Source of the DNA: Tolypeutes matacus
Taxonomy: Eukaryota; Chordata; Mammalia; Cingulata; Chlamyphoridae
DNA length: 64,000 nucleotides
Direction of reading: 5' to 3'
Assembly: GCA_026826555.1 (NCBI GenBank)
Contig: JAKSZT010053836.1
Location: forward strand, 6,241,084 to 6,305,083
Shown here: positions 21,526 through 32,430 of the stretch, one piece after another
Layout of the letters: the number at the start of each line of letters is the position of its first letter
Numbering within the stretch: position 1 is the first letter of the stretch
Position numbers and translations under genes: made by a program
Notes under the pieces: model-generated
What the model was told of the DNA's origin: nothing
Databases searched by the model: none
The model's input: the letters and a program-made list of their open reading frames with translations, nothing else

Positions 21526-24500
21526 CAATGTAGCCAGCTAATTTGGATAATCCTGATCAGGTGAATAAATGCCTCCTTTTCCAAATGGGAAGATTTTTTA
21601 TTAGAATTATGCAGATAATTACCCCAAATTCCTCACTCTATCTTGCGCTTATTATAAGGAAAAAATATTTTAAATACATTAAAAGTTTAAAATATATTCT
21701 TGTGATGGAATTTTGGAAACCATTGTGAACTCCGGAAATTCAACATGAATGGTTCAAGACCTTTGGTATGAGGGAATGGAGACAGTCCATGGCTATCAAG
21801 CTGCTAGATTCTCTCCAGGCAGTATCTCAAAAATGACTCTCTGTGAGGTCAAAATGTTAGCTGACTCAGAATGATCTTCATTGGAACTCTCTACCTCCTT
21901 TTGTGCTTCCTTACTCTGCCCTCAGTTTGTGTTTGGACCTAATAAAAAAGGAAAGGAATTTGGAGTTTCTCTTCTTAACTGTGTCCACAAATTCCAAAAG
22001 CATCTTCAATAAAAAATAAAATGTGAGAAAGCACAACCTTACTCCAAATCAGTTTTGTTTTCTGGAAGTGATAGAAAGTCTTGAATCCCATTCATTTTTT
22101 CCTATTCTTTCCTCCAGTGCTTTGCTTAGTTTGGACCGGGAAACTAAACTAGGCATTTTCAGTTCTGATTCCTAAGCCCAATTCCTCCATAATTGAGTTT
22201 AAGTTTCCAGCTCTGTGGGAGGATATGAAATTATTTTTGCTATTATAATTTGGGTTGAGCTTTTAAAATGAGAACATTCATTCTGAGTAATAAAAGACTC
22301 AAATCCACTAAGTGCAAGCAGTGACCTTGCGCAAACAATCACGATGCTGGATCTTATACAACTGATCCGGATATTTTAAGAGCAGGGCAGACCAATCAGT
22401 GTTGATGCAAAAGGTTAGAGAACTAGGCTAAAGAAAAAACAGTATCCTTCTCATCTATGTGACTCATCCAGCTCCCCTGGGAATGGCAAAATGACTCAGA
22501 CTTTCAAGGAGGTGACAATGCCTATAGAAAAATATGACCTAGCAGTTTTCATTAGGACTTCTCAGTTGGCTGGTTGTCACCCTTTTGATTCTCTTGTGTC
22601 CCCGAGGAATGACTATAGGGTATTTTGGGTCTCTTCACAGAATGATCCTATGGACCCTGCTGACACTTGACAGGTAGCCTACTGAATTTCCAGGTTCCCT
22701 CTTTGACACTCAAAAAGCCTGCAGGAGAAAGAGTTGGGGGGGGCGGAATTTCTGATTAAACCACTAGGAGAAATCATGCTCCAAGGCCATATTTACAAGT
22801 CCACAGAGCCTACTTGGAGAAGCAGCTTACTCACATGCAGAATCAGCACCAGCCTTGGGTTGAGCTCAGCTCCAAGCACACAGCCAGATTCCCAGGCTCT
22901 GTCACTGCACTCTTTGCCTCTGTTTTGTCCGTTTGGAAACGGGAGGCCACCAGGAGGATGGGATGTAGTATCAGCTTTGCCATGGCCAGCCCGGTCATTT
23001 CGGGCTGATTTCTTACTGGTTTGTGTTCACCAGCTGAATGAGGGTAGATCCCATCAGCCTCCTCTGTTGGGTTACAGTCAGAATCGGTAATATAATGTGC
23101 TTGGAGCCTGTGGAACACCGTGCAACACAAAGGCCCTCAGAATTGCAGCTGTTATGTTATTGCTGAGAGGCCCTGCTGCTAGGCATGCTGGTGACTTTCA
23201 GCAATTTCTGTGTCGACATAAGAGTGATCAGAGGGTTTGTGCTGGAAGAAAACAAACCTGGGATTTGGTTTGGTGGACATACACCCACCCACAGTGTGTC
23301 TCCTAAAAATGACAGCTCAGACCTGCTCGAAGTGGTATGACTCCGTCCACGCACTATCTCGGGGCATGGAGTTCTCTGTCCCCATCACTGTATTCTCTTC
23401 CTCTTCTGCCTTGAGTCAGGCAGACCTCATTCTTGGATCTGCTCCCTTTTCCTCATTTGCCATCTCCCTTTCCAGCCACAGCCTTTGGTTGCCATCTATC
23501 TGAGCACAAACCCAGTTCCCTCTCTCACTGGCCAGGGAATGAAAGCACTGCCCAAGTCAAACTGGGCCTTGTCCTGCTGCTCTTCCAGCTAGTTAAGCAA
23601 GGCAGTACATTCAAAAGGAGCACACTTTTGAATCCAAAGACCTCGAAGACTAAAACTTTGTAGAAGGTTTTCCTTAAAGGGGCAGCGAGGGGGTGAATGA
23701 AGGCACATGGTCCAGGTTAAATCTTTATAAAAATATTCTTTCCTTATCTATCACCCCCCCACCCCCATTCTGCTCCAGTGGCTTCTCCCAACCCAAGGTG
23801 GTTCTTCTCTCTCTGAATATTCCCACCTACCCAACTCTGTTTTGTGAACAATTTAATTCCCCTAGGGCTCCTCCCATCTGCATATCTACCCATTACCTGG
23901 GGAAGAAATGGCACCAACAAACAGCTTCTGTGTGGTGGGGATGGACTGAGTGTTGGAGATGTTGGGAGAAGACCAACTGATTTGACCTGACACAAACAGC
24001 TCTGTGTCACCTCCATGCCCCTCTCTACCTACCTGTGGTGGAGGAAATTGGGGCGATGTGGGCTTATTATCTGCTCTGTGGGTCAGAACACAGAGCTGTT
24101 GAGAGTGTGACACAGCTTGGGGTAGAAAGCTTTGCTTGTCCCAGGACCACAGCCTGCATTCCCCCTCCACCCCACCGACTCTGCCTTTCTATACACCAGC
24201 TTCAATAAGGGTCCCAAGGACCAATGTACAGGTGCGTCTTGTACTCCTTGTCAAGCATTACAAAAGCCCACAGTAATCACACTTGACATTGGGTGATATT
24301 TTCCAATTAGATACACTTTAGAATTCTCAGAGTATTTTTATAGACATAATTTCTTTTGATTCTCCACTAGTTCTGTGAACTAGTCACATCTTTCAGTCAT
24401 TCAACAAATATCTGTTGAAAGCTGCTGTTTAGAGTTAACTGAGGGGGTTCCCAGGACATGGCGCTTTCAGTTCTAAAACCAGGACAGTCCTACACAAACA

Positions 24501-24650
24501 GGGACAAGCTGGCTGCCCTAGTCTGGGGTCCCAGAGATGAATGCGACGGAAGCGGTCCTAGTACTCACGGAGGCTTTGCTCTGGTTATTTTCATGCATTG
24601 GGCTTTCTGCTGGATATCCAGCTGAACTGTTGCCATCTGAAGTTCAGAAA
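21526..24650. other. Long repeat-poor stretch
   Basis: About 3.1 kb with no clearly named repeat. A scrap like the L2/MIR 3' end ('cattcaacaaatatctgttg') lies near 24395-24420. Open frames up to 118 codons (22734-23090) show no known domain. A short G run (22736-22743) and a poly-C run (23753-23764) are the only low-complexity parts. Confidence 0.35.
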
Positions 24651-24654
24651 ATCT

Positions 24655-24805
24655 TAAATTCTTGTCTCTCTTCTTTAGATTTCTGATTCATTCATTAGGC
24701 ACAGAGCTAAGCCTTGGGTAGGAAAAGACAGTAAAGTAAATAGTGTATGGTTCTGGCTTTTAAAGAGCTTGTGATCTAGGGCTTATGTGGGTGGGGGCCA
24801 TTAGG
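24655..24805 (-). mobile_element. L2 LINE 3' end
   Basis: Reverse L2 tail: 'ttcattaggcacagagctaa' and 'aaagagcttgtgatctaggg', matching the 'attcattca...agcttacattctag' layout of L2 ends. Confidence 0.5.
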
Positions 24806-24975
24806 AAAACAATGACCTGCTGGGACTTCCAGATCTATGTCTTTAAGGCTCTACTTCACCCCCACCCCATGACATTCCTTTTCTGCCTCCTCTTTTGACT
24901 CCTCTGCTATTTCCTGCCCACCTTCCCCATGTGTTCTCAACCACCTTCTCTGACATTTCTCCCTTCCCTGGTGAC

Positions 24976-25406
24976 CTAATCCTCTTCTATGTCTTGGAGA
25001 TTACATCTAAATAGATGTCGTCTATCATAGTTGGGGTTAAGATAACGAAACTGATTGGATGCCAAGTATGTACATTCACTGAGAAGCACTCTGATCTCAG
25101 GCATCTTGAGAAATTCCTCCTGGGGAGGAAAATATGCTGACCAAGAGATAAGCCTTTCTGTCCAGTTGTCATGGAGGTCATTTAATTGATTTTCTGGGAC
25201 AGATGGGTTTGGGATGAGTTTGGGCAGCAGGAGCCAGATTCCCAGTTCACCACAAGGCTGGTTCCTTAAAAAGTCAACTACTCTTCCTATACGTTTTAGA
25301 ACAACCAGGGACCTTACTAATTGAATAGTGTCCCCATTATGTGACCAGATCATGCATTTCCAGGAAGGATGAAGTAATCCAATTTGTGTTGAAATGTCAG
25401 CCCAAG
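24976..25406 (-). other. Candidate coding remnant, unknown product
   Basis: A 125-codon frame from an ATG at 25353 to a stop at 24976-24978 extends open upstream to an acceptor-like 'ttatctgcag' ending at 25407. That would make a 431-bp terminal exon. The predicted peptide has a balanced, globular-looking composition (W, Y, R and acidic residues spread along it) and ends in acidic residues. I recognise no family. The DNA is not a known repeat. It could be an exon, a decayed retrocopy or chance. Confidence 0.2.
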
Positions 25407-25739
25407 CTGCAGATAATTATTTGGTATGAGCTGTAGCATTTTCTTTGACTATTGTCAACGGTGTTGTTTCTTAATTCTAAAAGCTATTTAAGGCATTTGG
25501 CATAGATACTCCTCTTCTTGAAGAAGTAAGTTCTCATCTCACTGCTTTACTGGAATCATGCTTTCTGTTTTTCTCTGGCACCGTTGACTGGAAGTTTTGA
25601 GAGGCAGGAATTAGATGGAAAGCCTCATAGAAAGAATGGTCTACATCACCCTTTACTTAAGGTGTGGTTATCATCCCTAAAAAGCTGGGTCCTTGTCAAA
25701 TATTTTTCCCACCTCATCCAGTTGTTTTGGCTCATAATT

Positions 25740-26240
25740 CACTAGTTCCTTCCATAAACATATATGGAGTGCCTACTCTGTAGTGGGCATCCTTCTGGTG
25801 CTGGGAAGATAGCAGAGAACAAGACACTCTGAGGAGGTAACATCTGCATGTAGATCAGTATGACCCAAAGAAATCATCTGCAAAGATCTGGGTGCAGAAA
25901 GTTCTAGGCAGAGGGAACAGGGAGTACAGGAACCCGAAGGAGAGAAAGAGAAGGTTGGAGAGGAGTAAGCATGGGGAACATGGCATGTGATGAGGTCAAG
26001 AGAAATAGACAGGAACCAGATGACATTGGGCCTTGGGATTTTAGTCTAAATTTGCAATGATAAGGCACTGGAGGATTCTTAAGTAGGGGAAAGAAAGGCA
26101 CGATCTGATTTACATTTTTAAAGGATCACTCTGGCTGCTTTATAGGAGAATGGGTTATAGGGCAGCAAGAGTGGGCTGATCAGGATAAATATTGCCAAAT
26201 TCTAGGTGAGAAATGACAGTGGCTGGGATCAGGGTGGTAG
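25740..26240 (-). mobile_element. L2 LINE fragment
   Basis: Reverse L2 over about 500 bp: 'tggagtgcctactctgtagt', 'ctaggcagagggaacaggga', 'gatgaggtcaagagaaatag', 'gggccttgggattttagtct', 'aaaggatcactctggctgct' and 'gggtggtagcagtggagttg'. These follow the L2 3'-UTR order. Confidence 0.8.
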
Positions 26241-26711
26241 CAGTGGAGTTGGGAAAAAGATGACAGAATAAGGATATATTATGGAACTAGCACTTGCTGA
26301 TGGACTGGATGCTGGGGCGTGGGTGGGCAGTTTGAGGGAAAGAGAAGAATCAAGGATATATCCCAGGCATTGGATATAACCAAAAGGGGGGATGGTGATA
26401 CCATTGACAGAGATGCAGAGGACCATATGAAGTCTTGGTGTGGGCCATGTGTCTTCAGGTGCTGCTGCCATTCTTTTCCTGTCATCCACATGGGGATAAA
26501 TTTCCAGTAAACTATAAGAAACAGTCAATTGAGAACTGGAAATTATTTCCTTCCTAAGAAGAAAGGAGGACCAAGGGAAAAAAACATATTCCGCACCTAC
26601 TACATATAGAATAAACAGGAAGTTGCCATTAATGCCACTTTTGAAAACCAATATCATTTTTATAATCATTGACGATAAAGCATTGATGATAGCCTTCTTT
26701 TTTTTTTTTTC

Positions 26712-27052
26712 CACATATCTGATAAGGGTTTAATATCCATGTTATATAAAGAGATACTACAGCTCAATGATAAGAAACAAAGTACACAATTAAAAAACTG
26801 GCAAAACGCCCGAACAGAGAATTGTCCAAAGAAGAAATATAAATGGCAAAAAACAACTTGAAACATGTTCACCACCTAGCAATCATGGAAACACAAATCA
26901 AAACTGCAATGAGATATCATTTCACAAATATTAGAATGGCCATCATTAAAAAGTCAGCAAACTACATGTGTTGGGGAGGATGTGGATAGATAGGAATGCT
27001 TATTTACACTAGTGGGAATGTAAAATGGTACAGCCACTGTGGAGGACTGAGG
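26712..27052 (+). mobile_element. L1 ORF2 3' segment A
   Basis: Sense L1: 'gataagggtttaatatccat', 'gcaaaacgcccgaacagaga', 'gtccaaagaagaaatataaa', 'tcaaaactgcaatgagatat', 'gttggggaggatgtggatag' and 'tgggaatgtaaaatggtaca'. The frame is decayed. Confidence 0.85.
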
Positions 27053-27140
27053 TTTTTTTTAATGTATTTATATTTCTTCCTTGGACAATTGTCCACTCAA
27101 ACATTTTGCCAATTCTTCAACTGAGCAGTCCATCTTCTCA
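27053..27140 (-). mobile_element. L1 ORF2 segment, inverted
   Basis: The reverse complement reads 'gaattggcaaaatgtttgag', 'tggacaattgtccaaggaag' and 'aaatataaata', the same region as 26780-26850 in segment A. It ends in eight A (T8 at 27053-27060 on the plus strand). Confidence 0.75.
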
Positions 27141-27159
27141 CAAAATATTTGGATATCAT

Positions 27160-27482
27160 ACATCCGATAAGGGTCCAACATCCATGATATATAAATAAAT
27201 ACTACATACACACATACACACACACACAAAAAAAAAAACACATGAAAAAATGCTCACCACCACCTAGCAACCAGGGAAATTATAGGAATGCTTATTTACA
27301 TTGGTGGGAATGTAGAATGGTATAGCCACTGCGGAGGACTGGCAGTTCCTAAGGAAGTTGAGTATAAACTTGCCATGTGACCTAGCCATACTATTAAAAG
27401 GTATAATATACCCAGAAGAACTGAGAGCATCGACACGAACAGGCATCCGCACATGATGTTCGTTACAGCATTATTCACAATT
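27160..27482 (+). mobile_element. L1 ORF2 3' segment B
   Basis: It repeats segment A from 'gataagggtccaacatccat' to 'cagccactgcggaggactgg', with an internal deletion and a CA/A microsatellite (27209-27239). It continues further through 'gcagttcctaaggaagttga', 'gccatgtgacctagccatac' and 'acagcattattcacaatttc'. Confidence 0.8.
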
Positions 27483-27584
27483 TCTTTTTTTTTATTTTTT
27501 TAATTAATTTATTTTTTATTGTGGGTAAAAATAAAATTTTTCACAATACATACCAATATTTGTAAATGATGATAGCCTTCTTTT

Positions 27585-27790
27585 AGTGAGTACTCACTAA
27601 GTGCCAGGCATGGTTCTAAGTGCTTTACATATATTTACATAATGTATAAGGTAAAATGAGTATTTTTCACTACTTTTAGATGAAGAAAGCAAGGCTTTGA
27701 GAAGCAAAGTAACTGCTCAAGATCCAACAGCAAATAAGTGGTAGAGCTAGGATTTAAACCCAGGTGGCCTTGATTCCTAGCCTGTTCTCC
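27585..27790 (-). repeat. MIR SINE (host of the L1 insertion)
   Basis: Reverse MIR: 'actaagtgccaggcatggtt', 'ctaagtgctttacatatatt', 'agtaactgctcaagatccaa' and 'ctaggatttaaacccaggtg'. Its first bases lie left of the L1, at about 26660-26701. Confidence 0.8.
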
Positions 27791-28044
27791 TAAGCACCCC
27801 CACTCTCCAGTTCCTTCTAAGGTGTGGGTTGAGAGTCCATCCCATCCTCAGAGCTGGGCTACATGCATCCATCTTGAGCTGATAGAGCAGCTGACCATGG
27901 GCAGCCAAGAGCTTCCATGCCCATTTTGATTGTCTATGGAGTTCAGGCAGTTGTGCACAGCCTCTCTTAAGTCCAACCTGAGTGTTTCAGGGTGAGGGAA
28001 TTAATTACGGACTGAGGCTGCTGAGAAGGCCTCTTGTTGGAAGT

Positions 28045-28215
28045 GGGGCAGCACTTCTCCCACAGGGGGCATTTGGAAATATTTGGGAGTCTTTTTCTTT
28101 ACCACATTTGGTGTATATATAGAGTGGGGAGGAGGCAGGAATGCAAAAGATCCTGAAACATATAGTTGGACTGTCCCACCCCAAATGCCAAGTGCACCAT
28201 CGAGAGCCTGGGCCA
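28045..28215 (+). mobile_element. MER20-like hAT DNA element
   Basis: 'Acagggggcatttggaaata' followed by 'tttgggagtctttttcttta', 'agtggggaggaggcaggaat' and 'gatcctgaaacatatagttg' keeps the order of MER20. From 27791 to 28044 nothing is recognised. Confidence 0.55.
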
Positions 28216-29034
28216 GTGGATGAGTCTCTGAGCTCCAGACCTTGAGTGGAAGGCAATTCTCTTCTTAGGGAAGGCCCAAGAATATCGATGGGATTAACTG
28301 TGTGAATGGAGCCCTTATTTAGGCTTTGGATGAAGATCTTCCTTTGCCTTCAGAATCTCAAACAATTTTGTACCCCCACTCCCACCTTTCCTCCCCTATT
28401 TTTTTTTTTTAATTTTAATTTTTTCTGACCAGTAAGATGAGTACTTAACTGGGAAGCTACAGTTGGCATAGCAGGTATTACAATCCACTTGAGAGCTCTT
28501 AGTGAAGAATATTTGATTATACAAGGAAACTAGAATCTGTTTGTTTTCTGTTCATTTAATTTGATGTTTTAATGATGCTGCTAGTTATTTGAAATATTCT
28601 CCTTCAATACGCCCTTTATTTATTGTACTTGTACCCTGAGGCGTGCTGGCAAAGGGTGACATGTTTAAAAGTCTGCTCTCAAATAATAAATTTCCATTGG
28701 AAACCGGAAGCAGAAAAGTTTTATATTTGGAATGCTTTAGAATTTTTTTTTTTTTTTTTTAATCGATCCAAAATGGATTCATTGGTAAGTTCAAGGGAAA
28801 AATTTTTTTTTTTCAGCAAAAATTTCAACTCTCAATTTTGATTAGATAAAAAATAAACAACCAACTGGAAACAGAGTAATGTTGTGGGTCAGATAAAGGG
28901 AGACACTGGGCTTGATTTCCAGTTGTTAGGAAGTAGATTACTAGCAAATTCTATCTTTAAAGGCAGTGGCATAACTGGCTTCATTTCTGTTTTTCTTCCC
29001 ACTTTTATTTCAAGCCAATTAAGACTGTTTGCAT
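28216..29034. other. Unassigned DNA with T-rich runs
   Basis: T-rich tracts lie at 28399-28426, 28743-28760 and 28804-28813. No element body, exon or RNA gene is recognised around them. Confidence 0.35.
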
Positions 29035-29180
29035 ATCTGTTTATCTCTTTATATTCTGTCTCCCACCTCTGGATTGCAAGTTCACTAGACACAAGGACTT
29101 GATCTTACTGATGCTCTCCTATATCTCCAGAACCAGGAAGAGATTGCCACATGGTAGGAGTTCAATAAATGTTTTCCGCA
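29035..29180 (+). mobile_element. L2 LINE 3' terminus
   Basis: Sense L2 end: 'caagttcactagacacaagg', 'ctcctatatctccagaacca' and 'ggagttcaataaatgttttc'. Confidence 0.75.
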
Positions 29181-29181
29181 G

Positions 29182-29622
29182 TGTGGTCGGCAAAATAATC
29201 TACCCCTGCCAAAGATGTCCAAGTCCTCCTCCCTGGAACCTGTGAATATATGAGGTTATGTGGCAAGGAAGAATTAAGTTTGCTAATCAGCCGACCTTAA
29301 AATAGGGAGATGTGTCCACTGTAATCACGTGGGGCCTGAAAGGTGGAAGAGGCAGGCAGAGAGAAGGTCAGAGTGATACGGTGTGGGAAGGACTTGGCCG
29401 ACCATTGCTAGCACGAAGAAGAGGACATGAGCCAAGGAATGTGGGCAGCCTCTAGAAACCGGAAAAGGCAAGAGAACGGATTCTCCTGTAGAGCTTCAAG
29501 AAAAGCACCAAGTCCTGATGACTCCTTGATGTTAGTCCAGTGAGAACTATGTTGATCTTCTGACCTACGGAACTGTAAAGTAATACATTTGTGTTGTTTT
29601 AAGCCACTGTATGGTAATTCAC
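29182..29622 (+). mobile_element. MLT1-type MaLR LTR
   Basis: Sense LTR: 'aagatgtccaagtcctcctc', 'ggaacctgtgaatatatgag', 'cctctagaaaccggaaaagg', 'gaactgtaaagtaatacatt' and 'gtgttgttttaagccactgt'. It stops shortly before the usual terminus. Confidence 0.8.
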
Positions 29623-29639
29623 CAAGTGAATAAATCCCT

Positions 29640-29950
29640 GCCCCATTTATTCACCTATGTAATTAGCATTTATTGAAGGACCTACTGTTCATCTCCAGGT
29701 TTTATGGTGAACCCTGTGATTTTTAACATTCCTCCCTCCCCCAGGGCCTCAGCTCCTGCCATTCCCGCCACCTGGAACTCTTCTCCCATCTCCTTGCTTA
29801 ACTGTCTCCCACAGACCAGAATAAGTTTCTCTCTAAGCACCTTAAACTTTTCCTTAGCATTTATACCAGATGTGGTACAAAAAACTTATGTAATTATTTG
29901 TTACCTTTCCCCCCTGCAAAACATAGCACAGATACAGAAAATGACATTAC
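29640..29950 (+). mobile_element. L2-like fragment
   Basis: 'Cctgccattcccgccacctg', 'gaactcttctcccatctcct' and 'tctctctaagcaccttaaac' have L2 3'-region character. It is diverged. Confidence 0.4.
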
Positions 29951-30769
29951 AAGTATAGCTTCGTGAATTATTATGAGGTCTACTTGTACCAAGACATAGA
30001 ATTTTGCGCATCTATCTGCAGCCTCACACAGGTCCGTGCCTCTGCCTGAAAGTCACCACCCTCCTGACTTTTACGACAATCTCTCCTTGCTTTAATTTAT
30101 CATTTTATTAACGAGGGCACAGCCCTAAATGCTATAGTTTAGAGTGTCTCATTTTTTGGATATGTCTTTTAAGGCTCCTTTTAGTCACAGATTTCTCTTC
30201 TGTCTCTGCCCCTTTTCCCCCTAGCAATTTATTTGTGAACATACCCAGTCCATTTGTCCTGTGGAATTTCCCATGTAACTTTCCTGTAGAAAATCCCACT
30301 AGATTTGCTGCTTGCATCCTTTTGGTATAATTTAACATGTTCCTCTATCCTTTGTAGCCACTATAAATTGATAGTTGGCTCTAAAGACTGGATCAGGTTA
30401 AAGTTTGGTGTTTTTTTGGCAGGACTACCTTGTAGGAGGTGGTGTCCTCTACCTGGAGGACTATAATATCTGGTGGCTGCTTTCTTTAGGTTAGCAGCCT
30501 TTGATGCTTAATACCTAGAACTATTAATTCATTAACGATTGTAAAATAGTGAGATTCTAATTTATTTTTCTTTGTGAATTAGCTAGAATATTTCTATAAA
30601 GAGAAACTTGCCCTCAACTTCTATTTAGTTATGCAAAGATACAGTTTGTGTAGAGAAGGCAGGATAAAGGCTTGACTCTTTCTTTTTATTTACCAGGTTT
30701 CACATTCATGACTTAGCTCCTATTCTTGTAATTAATGGTTCAGTACCTTCCTCTGCTCTAACATGTATC
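29951..30769. other. Unassigned DNA
   Basis: No repeat or exon is recognised. Confidence 0.35.
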
Positions 30770-30890
30770 CCCTCCCCCCTAAAGCAGGGCCTGGACCATC
30801 TCTTTTGGTCACCAATGAACTCCAGGGCTGAATGCAGGGCCTGTGATATAATGAACACTCTTTAGGTATTTGTTGAATGAATGAATGGAG
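30770..30890 (+). mobile_element. L2 LINE 3' terminus
   Basis: 'Tgaatgcagggcctgtgata' followed by 'gaacactctttaggtatttg' and 'ttgaatgaatgaatgg' is the L2 tail with its short repeat. Confidence 0.65.
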
Positions 30891-30975
30891 TTATCTCTCT
30901 CTCTTATCTTGTCTCTTCCTTCCCATGGTCTCTTCAATTTATCTTAAATTCTCTTCTAGTCTCATGTAGCTAAAC

Positions 30976-31167
30976 CAGGGATTCTTAACAAGGGATCTTT
31001 GAGCTTGAGTTGAAATTCAAAAAAACATTATTCTTGTGCGAATGTGTTGGTGCGGGTGTGATATATTTATTAAATAATACACAGTATAGTGTGGACTTAG
31101 TAAGGGGTCTGTGGTTTTCACCTGACTGGCAAAGGGATCCGTGGAACAAAAAAGTTAAGAACCCCTT
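30976..31167 (-). mobile_element. Short non-autonomous hAT-like transposon, copy 2
   Basis: Its reverse complement aligns end to end with 14825-15020: 'tgttccacgga', 'ctttgccagtcaggt', 'ccccttactaagtcc' and 'tactgtgtattatttaataa'. Similarity is high, roughly 85-90% by eye. The terminal repeats are kept with a change at one end. No clean 8-bp target duplication is visible. Confidence 0.75.
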
Positions 31168-31669
31168 GAAAACCATAGGCCAGAATGATTTGGATCAAAA
31201 ACATAAAATTAGTGAATATCCTGAGAGGCACCAGAAGTAGCTGCTCAATAGCAGCTCTGACATAAAAATACTAATTTGGAGCATTTCATGGGATACCTTG
31301 TCAGCTTAAAAACCCAAACAGGTTTTTAAACAACATCTACTTGAATTGTTATGCATCTTCTAAGTGAAGGCATGTCAGGGAGCTCCCTACTGAGACCCCT
31401 AAGAAGATGTACCATTATTGTGGCTAAGAACTAACTAGTAACATAGAATCTGCCTTTTGAGGACAAGTAGAATATTCCATTTGTCCTTGAAAATACCTTT
31501 GCAAGGAGCCCAGCCTATGAGGTATGTAGGGCAGGGTAGGGATTATCTTTCTCTATTTAAATAGGCCTAGGAAGGTTAAGAGATCAACCAGTGACATATT
31601 TGGGGCTAGACATTGGTCCATATGCTGGAGTAGTTTCTGAGTAGCTTGTAGATTTGGAGCCAGAATGGG
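31168..31669. other. Unassigned DNA
   Basis: No repeat or exon is recognised. Confidence 0.35.
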
Positions 31670-32115
31670 TGTTAGAGGTGATCTAATGGCATCATCTGTA
31701 TCACAAACAACCGTGAAACCTCAGTGGCACACGACACAAGCATTCTTGCCCTCACACTTTGGATCAGCAGTGCTGCTGATCCTAGCTGGACTCATTCACA
31801 TATCTGGGGGTTGTCTGGCTGTTGGCTGGTGTAGGTTGACCTTGGCTTTGCTCCACAAGTCTCTTGTTCCCCAGCATGCTAGGTTAGATACGGTCTCATG
31901 TGATGGCAGAGACTCAAGAGAGAGTAAGTGGAAACACCAAGGCCTCATGAGGCCTCCACTGAGAACTGGCACACTGTCACTCCTGCTGCATTCCCTTGGC
32001 CAAAGCAGTCACAAGACCAGCCCGGATTCAAGGAGTGTGGAAATGGACTCAGCCTCTGTAGTGAGAGGAACTGCAGAGTCACCTGACAAAGATCATGGAT
32101 TCAGGGAGGGGTGAA
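31670..32115 (-). mobile_element. Ancient MaLR-type LTR
   Basis: Reverse orientation: 'gtgaaacctcagtggcacac', 'actttggatcagcagtgctg', 'ggtgtaggttgaccttggct', 'ccaaagcagtcacaagacca' and 'ggaaatggactcagcctctg'. The 149-codon plus frame over it is a by-product. Confidence 0.7.
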
Positions 32116-32149
32116 GAATTGGGGCCCTTACTGCATCGGTTGACCACCA

Positions 32150-32285
32150 CACCTTCTCATGTTACAAAGGAGCAAACCAAGTTTCACAGGAGAGCCAGCA
32201 ACTTGCCCAAGGTCGTTCAGGAGATTGGCAACTAGAGTGCAAACTTTTGCCCTCCCTTCAAGTGCTCTTGCCATTGTCCTTGCAG
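32150..32285 (-). repeat. MIR SINE
   Basis: Reverse MIR: 'gttacaaaggagcaaaccaa', 'cagcaacttgcccaaggtcg', 'tcaagtgctcttgccattgt'. Confidence 0.65.
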
Positions 32286-32324
32286 GTTCCCACTAAAGAC
32301 AATGGACATTCATTCACTCATTCT

Positions 32325-32415
32325 TTTTTTTTTTAACGGGAGATCCCAGGGATCGAACCCAGGTCCCTCCATATGGGAGATGGACACCCAACTATTTGAG
32401 CCACACCCGTCCCCC
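32325..32415 (-). mobile_element. DAS-SINE (xenarthran tRNA-like SINE), copy 1
   Basis: The reverse complement has an A-box-like 'tggctcaaatagttgg' and a B-box 'gggttcgatccc'. This is the tRNA-like structure of DAS-SINEs, with a short A-rich tail that appears as a T-run at 32325-32334. A perfect 15-bp target duplication, TCATTCACTCATTCT, lies at 32310-32324 and 32416-32430. No 3' tRNA processing context is present, so this is a SINE and not a tRNA gene. Confidence 0.9.
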
Positions 32416-32430
32416 TCATTCACTCATTCT

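Larger units (their letters stand above)
26702..27566. mobile_element. Composite rearranged L1 insertion between 18-bp target duplications
   Basis: TGATGATAGCCTTCTTTT occurs at 26684-26701 and again at 27567-27584. Between lie a poly-T run, L1 ORF2 3' sequence in plus orientation, a short minus-oriented L1 piece, a second plus-oriented copy of the same L1 region, and a T-rich minus-like end. The target is a MIR. The duplication ends in CTTCTTTT followed by poly-T, as expected for a minus-oriented target-primed insertion. Confidence 0.8.

Noticed and set aside
26229..26714. 161-codon minus-strand open frame, the longest in the window
   Set aside because: It runs antisense across L2 sequence and into the L1 composite insertion, starts in poly-T, and shows no protein family.
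26712..27482. Active L1 with coding capacity
   Set aside because: Only the 3' part of ORF2 is present, with deletions, inversion and many stops.
31665..32114. 149-codon plus-strand open frame
   Set aside because: It lies almost exactly over an ancient LTR in reverse orientation.
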